Of a DNA stretch of 64,000 nt, positions 1 through 12,900 are shown one piece after another (position 1 is the stretch's first letter; each line of letters opens with the position of its first letter). Source of the stretch: Tomocerus qinae. Taxonomy: Eukaryota > Arthropoda > Collembola > Entomobryomorpha > Tomoceridae. The stretch lies in the NCBI GenBank assembly GCA_020055645.1, contig CM034547.1, positions 62,283,884 through 62,347,883 on the forward strand. The letters run 5' to 3'. The position numbers and the translations under genes are program-made. The notes beneath the pieces were generated by a model. That model saw only the letters and a list, made by a program, of their open reading frames with translations, had not been told where the DNA came from and made no database searches.

Positions 1-3000
1 GCACATTCTATTTGTTACGGATGAATATGACTGGATGCGTCTTAGTCCAACAAGACTAAAGAATATATTAAGACATTAAAATTCAGTAATACAGATAAAA
101 TTGCTTTGCTTAGCCAAAATCTTCATGAAGCGGATTACAGTATCTGAATCAAGAATAATATTATTCCTATCGTAAACTATCCTATCTCTATTTATACTTT
201 ATGGCTTATGTTATTCTAGGAATTTCAATTCTCTCTCCAAACACATCTTGTCTATACTTAGGTACCCACATTTTGCACTAGCCATACTTGCAAATACAAC
301 ATTCCATATTCTAATACAAATTAAATGTTCAGTAGTAGAGATCATGGATCATTATTGCATTGCACCCTAATAATTAAATTCTGCATTATATAATCCAACC
401 AGTTTCAAACTCTGTGCAGAAAAAGTATCTACACTTTTAAAGGAATGTTGTACAGAATACATTCGAGTTCATTTATTTCTCAAATGCAATAAATTTTTGA
501 TTTTGCTTTTGGTTCTATTACTTAGTCGAAACTAAAATATATTATTGCTAAAATGCATATGCCACATACAAAAATACTGCGGAGTAATCAAATTTTTTCT
601 CCTGCCAAGTTTTGCCTGACCTTGCTCATAGCGTACCTGTCGTAGCACCACTTTATAATTAAGTTATCATTTTATTAAATAAGTGGCACACAGGTAATGG
701 GAATAAGTTCCATTAAGAAAGGAAAACAACAAAGTTTTCCAATTTAAGTCAAAAAGAAAGAATAAGTACTTGAAATATCTACAATATCTTAAAGGTTATG
801 GGCGGAAGATTTAACTTTATAGGATCTTGAGAGGGTGATAATGTACATGAATGGGTATGATAATAAAACAAGGTAATTTGAATAACTGTGCCAGGGAATA
901 GTAGCTAAATGTTCGATTATTTTTCTTTGGAAGAGCTGCTTGTTCTACAGAAGTTATCCATTAACTACCTCTACAAAAGTACTTCATAAAGGAGCATAAA
1001 AATTAGGTATGAATCCCAGTTGTACTAATTCAAAGTTGTTTTAAGGATGTGGGAAACGGGGGTTTTTATTGTTAGATAAATAAACAAAGTTTTGGCGATT
1101 GCTGAAGAACATTGTGCTAGCTACTTAAGAAATGTTTATCGGAGAAAAAGGAATAATAATTTGTCTTTTCTTCTTGGCATGGAGTCTCTTTGTGTTCTGG
1201 TTTAGTTGGCATCTGTGCGGAATAATGTCTGTAGAGTAATGGTTTGGTATTGTCAGGAAAATTATTAAAGTTGAAGCAGAGTGGATATTCGGGTGTGTGA
1301 GTCTTTATTGTTGGTGGTTAGGTTGGCTCTGGTGTGGTGTGCTTTGAATGGCGTTGCGTGCCTCTTCTCTCTGCAGGGAAAGTGCAACTTTGGCGGAAAT
1401 AATAATATTTGTGGATAATAATTGATGATCCTTTGGGAATTTTGCAGACGTTCGCCTTCTTCTCAGTCCCAATGTAACTCGACTACCTCCACAAGCCCCG
1501 CATCGTGCATATAATGGACTAATGTAACTTCAGTAAGGAGCAATGCTAAGTCATCCAGTAAGTGTGGCTCAGAAATAGACAGATCAGAGAGGGATGCATG
1601 GGGTTTGTTCTCAATGAGTAGCCGTCCTTCTTAATGTGAGAATTCATCTTCTGAAATCCTATTTCAGTATTGGAAGAAGGAATCTGCTGGAAGAATACAT
1701 TCTTAAATAGAGGCAATGTCATGGAGGACACGAGAGATGAGCAAGACTCTCGGCAAGAAAATGTAATATAATATGTATGCACATGCAGACAGATACACTC
1801 CAACTTATTTTGTTGTCTTATATATAGCCGATCTATTATAATATTATGTTACATTCGTTATAGTTATTACTCGCGTGAACTTCTCTCTGCTGTTGTCAGC
1901 TAACAGAAATCTTCCCGATTCTTGCTTTCCTCATTTTCCCACTGTCGAATACAATATGGGGTGGATTTGATTTTCTCTCGCCTTCCTCCTCCCTTCTAAT
2001 CTTTAGTTAAGAATTATAAGCACAAATACTACCAACACGTCGTTTTCTGCTATAAAATCATAAGATCTACCATTGTGGGTTCCACTTATATTTCCGTACA
2101 CTTAATTTTCTCCTTCCCCCATATATACTGAAACATTCTACAGTCAAACTCATAATCCCATGCTATTTCTATGAACTCGTCATTTCTCACAATAATGTAA
2201 TTATCCGCTTTTCCCAAGAATCTCATAGAAAGGGTGACAAACTACGAATTGAGTGAAGAGACTGTTGATTTGAAGAAAATGGGGTGGAATTCGTTATTAT
2301 CTTTAACGAATGGCCCGTTGAATTCGAAATAATATCCTATTTTCTCCCATTTATAAATTCAAACAAATGTTTAAAAATGATTTTGTAAGTGAAATCAACT
2401 TATATATACATAGAATGCCTGAACATTGGTATTGTGGAAGCAGAATGAAGATATTCTTTGTTTGCGAAAGAAGTAAGAACTATATCGAATTTTAACGGAT
2501 TTCCAAGTGTTGTTTCCTGCTTTTAACATTTAAATTGGAGATAGGTAATTATTGTTTTGCTTTGGTCTTGGCCTGCAATGTCTGAAAAGCTACACATAGT
2601 GGAAACAGTGGAAAATCAGGTATTGCTTGTGTCTACTGTAGATCAAGGTAAATAAGTTGAATAAGTCATCGTATTATATGGATGAAATTTTGGGGAGTGA
2701 ATTTGTAGTGTAAAAAGGAAAATATCCATTGAAGCCAAAGGAGGGACACCGCACAGCAAGTCAAGCCAGGGAGTAGTAAATAAAGCGTGTACAAAAGAAG
2801 GAAATGGGATTAAATAATGTCAAGTCAAGTTAAAGTCGGTTATGCCTCGTCTTGTCGAATTCCAAGTATCGTCCTCTGAAACTCACACCGTATAGCAACT
2901 CACTCCACCTCAGAGATGCATTTACGTTACAGTTACATCACGTTCTGTGAACAAAACACAAATGTTACGTTACGCATGCAACAGTGCAGAAAAATTTGAT

Positions 3001-3617
3001 AGTGTCGTCGTCTACTCAACGTTTCTCCACTTTATCTCTCCCCTCGCTTCTTCCCTCTAGTCTATTTCAGTCTCCTCGTCCTTTTTCAACTTAACTGACA
3101 GACGAAACCAAAATGAGCATATAGAATTCAGTTTTTGATACCTACTACATCCAGTCAATTATGACTATCGATAACGTTACTAATATTATCGGTCCTTCAA
3201 TACATCACGAATTTTCAATGGAAGCGGAGCATCACAACCAGCAAAGTTAATCATGCAATTAAGGTGTACACATATTAATAGTGATTGGCCAAGAATTTGC
3301 CTTTAGTATGAGTGGAAAAAGATGAAATAAAGGGAAAAAGCACCCTAAAATAATCCGAGTTAGTAGTACGGTATAGGTGCAAATAGGGACGATCCTCCGA
3401 AGCATTTTGTTCGAAGACGGTTTGAAAGTTTGTAATTTGTTTTGCAAACGAGTATTTGATCTGATCATACATTAGTCCACTCGCTCGCCTCTGAGTACGA
3501 GGAATTTTATGTGCAAACAGCCTTATAGCTAAATCTCATAGAGAGTAAGTTGGTTTGTTGAAATGAGGATTCTGTCCCTAATAGTTGTGTTTGTAGATAT
3601 TTCTACGGAACAGACGC
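1..3617. other. AT-rich stretch with no assignable gene
   Basis: I see no exon set with consistent phases here. Around 1365-1500 the sequence is GC-richer and has two acceptor-like sites (pyrimidine runs ending CAG near 1375 and 1446), but only short frames follow and no partner exons are visible. A pentamer of the AAGTC type recurs near 2755-2835. Nothing else is distinguishable from intergenic or intronic DNA. Confidence 0.6.
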
Positions 3618-3626
3618 TATAAATAG
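3618..3626 (+). promoter_or_regulatory. Candidate TATA box
   Basis: TATAAATAG flanked by GC on the upstream side is a near-ideal metazoan TATA box. About 200 bases downstream, near 3830, lies a strong 5' splice-site match (GTGAGT). The two together would fit a promoter followed by a non-coding first exon. No coding exon can be tied to it, so the assignment rests on motif match alone. Confidence 0.3.
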
Positions 3627-3849
3627 AGCGGATAGTTGTGCGAGAGCTGACGATGAGCTAGGATAGCAGAACAACAACAACTAATCCGAACGGAACAAAG
3701 TTTCTTTTCCTCTGAGCATTGCAGTTCGGAAAATCCGTTACAAAGATATCTAACATAAAATTGGGTAGAATATAAGTCTAGTGATAAATACTCGACTATC
3801 ACTATCTGTCGTACTTTGTGTGGGAAGGGGTGAGTCGGGTTTTCTAAGC

Positions 3850-6130
3850 CAACAAGTAAACAGAGCGATATTCAAAACGTCCTGGCTTAAACTCAGTTGA
3901 AATTCAGATTTTCATCTGTGGAAGAAATCATTGGGAACTGAGACTAGAGTTTGTAGTAGTCTCAGTTTGCCTCTCCTGCTCACTGGATTTAACTGCAACT
4001 GCAGATATGAATGTGAGAGTCTGGTGGGAATACACTTCATCCCAGTGCGGATAAACTATCTATAATGGTGTGTTAGCTTGATATGTCACTTTGTACATGG
4101 GCTAGAAACAAATTCTGTCCTTTTATTCCTACCCTCTGTCAGATATTATATTATCAAAGCTACATGCAGATATCTCCGATAGTAGGATGTTCCAACTCCA
4201 GAGAGTTATAGATGTAGGAGCGCACACACTGGAGGAGTCAGTGCGTAGACAACTTATAAATTGTGACACAAGAGTCAAGCGAGTATTTTCTGGGGATGAA
4301 GAAGGGGAAAAAGAATAGTGCAAAACTACAGACTTGGGGTGACGAATGACAAGATTTTATTCTAAATCCACACAGATGAGCAGAGAGCACACCTGCCCAA
4401 AGTTATTGGATTTTGTGTAAGAAAAAGTAGAGGAGACAAGTTGAGTTACTACAATTTACATTCCCTGACAATTTATCTAACTAATGGAAATAGTTGCTAC
4501 GAAATATAAAGTGTGCACTACCTGCATCCATGGATTTCCAAACCAAGAAATGCTTGATAAATCTTGTAATAGTTACCTCTTAGCAAACATTGATATATCT
4601 ATTACTTTACTCTCCAGTCTTGTATGTATATTCTGTTTGCTAAGATTTTAAAAGTTCAATTGAAATCTTTGTAACTCCCTCACATCAGTCTGATGGGAAG
4701 TCGTATATAGTGTAAATACAGGGTATGTATATGTTATTGTAGTTGTATTGCTAGTACTGCACCCGGAGATAAGTTAAGGTAGGTGAGCCTGGAGTTCTGT
4801 TGGGTAATTTTGTTTCTGTTGAGCTGAAATCCTTTCTGATCTCCCGTGATACATTACACATTTAGAGATTTCTTTACTTTTCCCACTTTGCTACGGATTT
4901 GAGAAAGTTTCACTTATTGGCTCAAGTTTTGTCGCAACTACTTGTAGTAATGATATGTATCTGGAGTTTACAAAGGTGAAAGACATTCCCAGAGATTTCC
5001 TATACACTAATGTTCCTCCTATCACTTATCTGGAGCTTTTATATATCACTTTAGACACTTTAAATATAAGTATTTCTATATCACACAGCTAATACGTTTT
5101 TCATATACACATTTAATAGACATTTTTATTTCTCTACAATTGTTGTAGACTACTTAATGTCAGCAGTTTCTCTGGATTGAAGCTATTGGACTAGAGGACA
5201 TAATATATTAATGTCGCAAAGGTATTTACTATATCTTAACTTCGCTATATTATTATATATTTTTGCGAGTGTATACACTGCGTACAGAGTAGATTCTTTT
5301 CACTGTGTCGATGAATGAGATCCGAAACGGATAACAGTCGAAAGGAACATAATAATACGATACAGTGGACTCGGAGATATACATAACTCACCTCACTTTT
5401 TCCATTAGGTATTTCTTATGGTGACATTACATTTCAGGGACATTGCCCTAAGTGTCAACTGCCTATTTTATTTTATCGCTACCGTTTCCCTCCTCCCATC
5501 AAATCGCTATGTATGCAATGTACGTACTCCGCACCAAAGAAATGCCAATCCAGTCACCAATTGAAAAAGTAGACCTCCACAACTCTTTGATCTCGATATC
5601 TCTTCAAATATCCATCAATGCTACCCAACTCACACGTTTTTAAACACAATTGACACACAAATGTGTATTTTTTTCTTCGATTCGTCCTACATTCAACTGA
5701 TGTGGTGGTAAACACCTTATTTCCATAGTTCAGGATTTCATCAGGCAATATTCTTATATTACTGGTTTGATTCAGAAGATCATCTATGCGCATTAAACTT
5801 TACATTTTACTAAGGAAATTAACACATTTCACCAAAAAATCTCTCAAATGTTTGGGCATTTATGACTGCTTTAAGGTTTCCAGGTTTAAAAAATTGCCAA
5901 GCCAGGAATAAACCGAAGAAGTTTCACTTACACTGGCAAACAATTTCGATGTGTGTGAAATTCTATTTAAAATTGGTGAAATAAGATTTACAAACTAGAA
6001 CATCCTTGTGAACTTAATATTTGTTGTAGAAATTTTAATAATTATTTGATACAGATACAAATGCCGTTTTATTGGAGAAATCGTATGTATTATTCAGTTA
6101 GTTCTACATTGACCTAGCAGTACAATAATT
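3850..6130. other. AT-rich stretch with no firm gene
   Basis: No supported gene. A frame with paired cysteines follows an acceptor-like CAG at 5435-5437 on the plus strand. A second cysteine-pair frame lies on the minus strand at 5554-5793. They overlap, so at most one could be coding; both are treated as unresolved. Confidence 0.5.
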
Positions 6131-6147
6131 ATCATTTTCAAATAAGC

Positions 6148-6153
6148 TTTATT
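6148..6153 (-). terminator. Poly(A) signal of the small membrane-protein gene
   Basis: The minus strand reads AATAAA (plus strand tttatt) about 82 bases beyond the stop codon at 6237-6235. This is the expected position for the cleavage and polyadenylation signal of the three-exon gene upstream, and it independently supports that gene's last exon. Confidence 0.65.
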
Positions 6154-6234
6154 AACAGATAGAGTAATTTATCAACACAAACGATTAAAACGAGACATCT
6201 AATTTTCATGCCCTGACCCTGACATGTTCTGCCA

Positions 6235-6889
6235 TTATTTTGGACCTTCGTAGTCAGAATTAAGCTCGAATAGAGGTTTGTGGATCTTTTTCGCGGATTC
6301 GTAAAGAACTGTAAAGTGAAACAAATGAAATCATTCATATCTATTTTTGATAGTTGTGTGAAATGTTACTCAGTGATACATATAATGGCCACTTTAAAAG
6401 TGATGACAGTATTAGTTACCATTACAGCCATCAGTGCAGCAGTCGAGCGAGACATTTTCCATCGGCGCTCCTTTACACTCCGTCTCTACCATTAACAAAT
6501 TCATTTAATACTTTCCGGTGCAATTAGCAGCTATTATCCAGAGCAAATATTTTCGTAATTAAAATAGGAACAGCATGCATACCTATAATTCTGCATACCT
6601 TGATTTTCTTTACCCTCCTCAGTGTACACTGGTAGAGCTCTTTCAACTGTGAAATATTAAGGTAACAATTCCTCGTATCGAACAGTAACAATTTTAAATT
6701 AAGATAATACAATGAATGATAAGAAACTAAATCTGTTCAAATTTTACCTCTTTGCCTCACTGAATAGTCAATAGTTTGTGCAATCAGAGCATCCATGTGG
6801 TACAGTACATAAAATATTGCTACTGTTAACACAAACAAATAGATGAATACAGCCACAGTTAAAGTTTCAATACTGAGATTGTCAAACAT
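6235..6889 (-). CDS. Three-exon gene: 87-aa single-pass membrane microprotein, function unknown
   Basis: Exons on the minus strand are 6889-6748, 6646-6599 and 6308-6235, with introns of 101 and 290 bases. Donors read GAG|GTAAAA and CAAG|GTATGC; acceptors end TTTCACAG and CTTTACAG. Both introns are phase 1, so the 48-base middle exon keeps the frame. The product is 87 residues. Residues 1-10 form a short acidic N-terminus (MFDNLSIETL). Residues 11-31 are a strongly hydrophobic segment, most likely one transmembrane helix. The tail is polar and charged, with EEGKENQ at residues 57-63 and a lysine/glutamate-rich C-terminus ending EGPK. The ATG sits in a good context (A at -3). A TATA motif lies about 60 bases upstream and AATAAA about 80 bases downstream. 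I do not recognise the family. The splicing model is inferred, but phase, promoter and poly(A) evidence agree. Confidence 0.72.
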
Positions 6890-6946
6890 TGTTCTTTTAG
6901 TCACTTGGGTTTCAATTAATCAAATCACAGGTTTAATTTTTTATAT

Positions 6947-6955
6947 GAATGTACT
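6947..6955 (-). promoter_or_regulatory. TATA box of the small membrane-protein gene
   Basis: The minus strand reads TATAAAAAA here, 58-66 bases before the ATG at 6889. A transcription start about 30 bases downstream would give a short 5' leader of roughly 30 bases, typical for a compact arthropod gene. The assignment is by motif and position only. Confidence 0.5.
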
Positions 6956-9900
6956 TCTAGCTTTTCGAAATGAATGACCTAACATAAATATATTGGATTA
7001 AAAATGCAATGAGAATAAAATAATTAATGTAGTGGAATCTGTCATAAAACGTTTCATAAAGATTTCTCAATTCTTTCGTGCAACAACTAATTTGTCATGT
7101 TAAGTATTCGGAATGAAATATGTATGTCCCAATTGTAGGTCGTATTAACAGTATTCAGGTCACATTGGTTCATCACACTGTGTGCAAAATAATAGTACCA
7201 ATATGTAATTAACCATAATATATACAGATGAAAATATTCATAGAACTATAAGACAGGTTGTTATTATAAAAATTTCATTTTAAGATTCCTTTTTTAGCAG
7301 TCGAAATTACTGAATGACCATATAGGTAGATAGGAAATTTCACGTAGCACAGTCCGTACTTAATGCGCTTTATTGTTTGCGCAAGAAAGATGCTCATCAG
7401 ATTCCAATGCTAATGAGTCATCAAATCCCCATCGAAATTGATGAAAGTATTTTCAATGAATGATAGCATATGTTCATAAATTCACAATATAAATAGTTTC
7501 AATGGTCTAAATTCCAATATATCTTGAGCATGTGTCACAATTTTATACATTAGATGTGTTAATATAGATTTAAGTCTTGAGTTGCGTTCAATTAACGATT
7601 ACTACTTTAGTGCAGTATGCATATGGATGTATTTATGTGTATGTTGCAAGGAGAGAAGTAAAACATCAATTTCTCAAAGCATTAGATATTTACAAGAGAA
7701 AAAATCTGCTTAAATCAGCATTTAATGGTCTTGTCGTTATTCGCTGGCTCACCATTCTTCTAGCTCCTCACCATGTTCTCGACAAAGGGACAAGACATTA
7801 AAAGTTAACAGTATAATGACGAGCATGATTCTGCATTCCGCTTAATGACAACCATTCTGTTTTTTCGACAGGGTGGTCTAGTCTGGTCTGTTCATCTCAA
7901 GTAAATCCCATGCACTCTTTCCCGTCCACTTTTCAATTCAGATATAAATAGTAAGAAGACCTTCAACGGTTCCCTACAAAGAATTGCCACGTTACATCTC
8001 ATTCCTCTTCTCGTGTTGACTCGACTCACTATTGTTGTGCAATGCAGTGTTGTTTGATGATTTGATGTGATGTATCCTCCCTCTCATCTCTACATACAGA
8101 TCCTTGCTACTGATAGCATTAAGATGTTATGTTATTATCAGAGTGCACTGAGAAAATATTATTCCATTAACAATAGGTGAACAAGGTTGCATCTTTCCTG
8201 TCTCATTCATTTATTCTACTATTTCTATTTGTGTTATAATTATGTGCACTGGGATTTTGCATTCTTCATCCAGCTTTTCAACTTCAACTCACGCACAATC
8301 TACTAGACTTCTCCCATCCAACAAATAGATTATAGATACTTACAAAGTCATACGGGGAATAGCTAAGGTTGCTTTTATCAGTAAGTTCTCACTTTCAAGT
8401 GCATTCAATTTTAGCAAAGTATTCCATCCCTTAAAGTGTACTGGGTTACAAATTGCTTTTGAAAATACTCTACGGACACAATTTAATTTCTTACAAAAGT
8501 TCTGAAAATTATTATTATGGGCATTTTCGAATCTGAAAAATGGTACCAAAACTTTGGCATTGACAATCGTGATATAGTTTCTAATTAGTTGTTCAGCTTT
8601 TGAAATTGCTGATGGTCAATGTGGAAATGGGCATTCCTGAAATGAATCCATACCTTTTAGTTTCATACGCATTAGCATCGTTCTTACAAAAGTGTGTACT
8701 CTTACTAAACACTTAAAGCCCAGATATAATATGAATACAAATGAAAATTATTACGCTGCAGGAATGTTTGAATGCCATTTTTCGTAATTCAAATAACATC
8801 TGCAGGGGTAAGGATCCCCTGCGGAAGGAAATTTTAATTGACAGAGAAAGACATGGTAGTTTAACCTCCTAACACATAACAGCATTTGGTTGTTTGTACA
8901 TAAATATCTATAAAATACTTGAACTACTTGCAATTGCTATCTCACCAATCATGCATTAAAACCATTCCAGTTCATTAAGCTTTCTTAAAAGATTTCTGCA
9001 GATGCCTAACTAAAGGCATAGTTCATCCATCACAGGATCATCATGTACAGAAACTATGTTCACGTCAAGTTATTTCCAATATGACTTATAGTTTACTACT
9101 TTTACTATAACCGATGAAGGATTTAATTTCCTTGCAAAGCTGAAACCGACATTTAGATGCGCCCTATATGAAACCAGTCTTGATTCCTGGATGTAAATGT
9201 GCGATTGAAACAATTTAGCTTCAAATTATAACTTCAACTTGTCAAAATCTAGACTGAAGTTTCGTCTGCACGCAGTCCGAACAAAAAAATCATCAAGTCT
9301 CAACAAAACCAGTAATTATTGTTTCTAAATTACCGCAGTTTTGCAAAATAACATGTTCTTATATCCGTATACACAGTATAAACATAATAGAAAGAATACC
9401 AGCCTCTCTGTCAGGTAAAACTGTCCGTAAGTTTTCTACTTTACCCTTTTGCAATGAAAATATTCATTACCAACAATCATTCCATGCATTCTGCTACTGA
9501 AATGCACATCAAATCAATGATCCTACCAATACATTAACAGAAATACTACTTACTACTGCATACCTGTCTTATTTCTCTTATTTCCATCACATACAAGTAA
9601 TATATCATCATACATCCAACATATTTTCCTCCTTACGGGTGAATGAATAGCTTATTAACCAGGAGATACAATTTCCCGCACTCTGCACCATTTCTCTGCA
9701 GCTAAATTCTAAATCTAAAATCTCTGTGCACAAATCTAGACTGCTATTAAATATAAGTACTCACTATATTGCATGTATATATGCATATAATTTTTAACCA
9801 CATGCCTCCTTATTACAAAATGCAGTAGTGACTTAACTAGTACATACTAGTAATAGTATATGCTCATACATTTGTTAAGTACATGTTGCACAGTAAAATC

Positions 9901-12900
9901 GTTTCACGTGCAAAGACTATCTCTTAGCATCAGAGAGTACACAATAATAACACAAAAAATTCTCCAGCTCCATTACAGAGAGAATGATGTAGAGAAAAGG
10001 CTGCAGTGCTGAATACAGTCTGACAGAAGAGCATTGATCTGTCTTTACTCCTTACTGAATTCAATGTGTGTTTTTTGAGTTACGTATATATCTACGTACA
10101 CATCAAATAGATTGTATGATCTATCTGAAGTGAAAGACTGTATATGAAAGTAGTAGCCAAAGTGGATTCATAACTACAGATATTGTATGTACAGTGGCAT
10201 TGCATTGGTTACATTTGCTTTTTGATTCGAATTCTCAGACTGGATTTGCTCTGGGCTCCAAAATATCATTCATTATTATTTAATAATAATAACACGAAGG
10301 ATTGTGGTTTAGTTAGGATAACTTAGACTGGATAAGCGTGTAGAGTAAAAGGAGAGTATTCCCTGTGAGAATCTACATGAATTCACCGGGGAATACTAGA
10401 AGGTATGTCTTTCTTGAATGTTAATGTCATGGCATGCCAATCTAATAAGTAAATCCTTTGTTCTTTAAAACTACATATCCAATCGCTAACTAAGTACCTA
10501 CCTAGTAAGAAGTTAAGATATTAAATAAACATCTTTCTTATTGCTGAGTCGTAAGTATCTATAAACTATCGGCTTTTAGTACCTTCGTGGAGATTTGGAA
10601 TATCAGTTTTTGTAAAAGTAACTCGTATTTGTACCTGGATGTGTATTGTAATTATTTAGACAGATATTTAGCTTAACTTATTTACTACACGTCTTATTCT
10701 TTTGTGTAGACATGACTCTTTGAGTAGCTACCTATTTACTATTGCATAGAGAAAAACTTGGTCATACGCATGTATACAGTAATAGCTGAAAGGAAAACCA
10801 AAGTGGTTACTCGTGTAAGTGTATTACATGTGCATTATTTTATGTTTCTTCCTTTGCCATTTAGTCGCCCATAAATATATGCGTGAATCTGTCTATAGAC
10901 ACAGCAGATATTTCTGATATCCATATGTGTCTATATATACAGGTATTATTCTATTATGCATTGTATTACTGGATCACTTCGTTTCCCTTGCAAACTGCCC
11001 ATGGCTGTGACTCTTTTGCTTCCAGTTTTATTTCTCTTTTACTTTTACATCTTCGCCGAAAGAGACTACCGTGCCATAGCATCGTTTGCCTTCTATATCT
11101 ATTAGTAAAGGCTTGTTTTGTTATGTTTACTGGTCGTCTGTGGTCTCTAGTGATGTGACTTGTTATATGGAGTGGAAGTCAACGAGATATACAGATGCAA
11201 ATAGATAGTACGAGGGTGGGGTAGAGTGACTCTAAAGATTACAGAAGAGATCAGAGATGCCTTATGCCATGCCCCATGCCGATTCGCTACTTGATCAGCT
11301 CCTCTTTTTTCAGCCTCCTCTCTTATGTCCTCTGTTAACCTAATGGAAATCGTAAACGCGAAGGAAAGGGAATCTGCTACCACACACAAAGAGCATGTCA
11401 TCTTGTCATAATGGAAACTGAAGACCAAAGCCTGTGTTTTTCTATTTCTTGTTACAGTTAAAAAATTTGTATTCCAAACAAGTCTCTACGTGTGTAGATT
11501 ATTTATTATACAAAAGTATTGTACTCTTACTTTACGCACTTGCCTTCAATTTTTTATCAGCTAACCTTCATTTTCGCCAGTATTTACTACTACATAATAC
11601 TTGCACCATGGAAAGGGCTTCATACTAATACTAAGCACACAAAGATACCAAGTCGATGAACCTGAAAATAATTAAAATAAAGAATTTAGCATAATTAATT
11701 TAGTAACTTAGAACGTCTTCAAATAATTTCTGAGTAAGCCCAGAAAAATTTTGAAAAAAGTTCCAAAATTCTGACAAGAAAACTTCAAATAAGGAAAGTT
11801 GCAGGCGATGACAGTTTTATCTATAGGATTATTATAGTAGCTATTTTATGGCACTTCAGCATGTATGCTATTGTCGCATCCAAGTGTTTATAGTAAATGT
11901 GAAGTAATAGGAATCGAATTCCATTCTGATTCGAAGATACTGAAATATTAAATACATTTCCTAAGTTTGTATAATTCAGAAGTAGATTTACAAATGTATT
12001 GCCAATTATTATTAAGTTTCAGCTATACAAAACAGATCTGATCTTTGTCTGATAGTTTGCTGAATGTCCTACTTAGGTTATTAAAAAACAAATTTCGCTT
12101 TTTGGATTTCACCTTCTTGATACTGAAATGCGCTTTACGTTAATTGCTGACAAAACTTTTAAGCTCTCTAGAAATCGCGAAGTTAGACCTTTGGCAAATG
12201 CATTTAGGTTATGCATAAATTATCCCAATTAGCACTTGGCATGGATGCATCAATTTCTTAAATCTTTAATTGCTTTGATGATGAAATTTTTGTGTTTAAA
12301 CTACTTGATATGAGAAAGTCAATTAAATTGTGTACCATGATGATATTTCTTGACATTTATAAATAATTCTTACTATTCCAGATGAACTTAGAGATGCTAA
12401 ATATACTCGCCTACGCAAACATATTAGGGAATGAAAGTGTTGGACATATTTATTTACAGGAGATGCGGTGTGGCTCTTAATAGATAGATAAAATTGTCTG
12501 CTCACGTAGCCAGTATTTACATCTTCATAAATATTATGCGTAACCGCTATAGTGTACCTGTAGGTAGGTAAGATGATGCTATTTTATTATTTATGTTAGT
12601 TCACAGAGCAGATTGGATAGACTCGGATATGTACATCTGGGTTGCAAATCTCATTCTTTTAGATTGACGATGAAGTTTAGCAAAGTAAGTAAGTGGCTGG
12701 ATGTAGGTAGATACACGTCCCTAATGTAATGAAATGAAATATACGAGCACAGTGTTTCACTTTGTAGCACAACAGAAGGCATGTAAAAGTAGTTGGTTTG
12801 GCGTTGTGGCCCAATTGACTTATTCATGTAGTAACTTTTCCTATGAAGTTTAGATTGGGATGAGTTATTTATTTCACTTTGCCATTCAAATTCTAAGTTT

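Noticed and set aside
9230..9525. Minus-strand chain of three short phase-compatible exons
   Set aside because: Splice sites fit but the product would be about 50 residues without promoter, poly(A) or family evidence; too many free choices.
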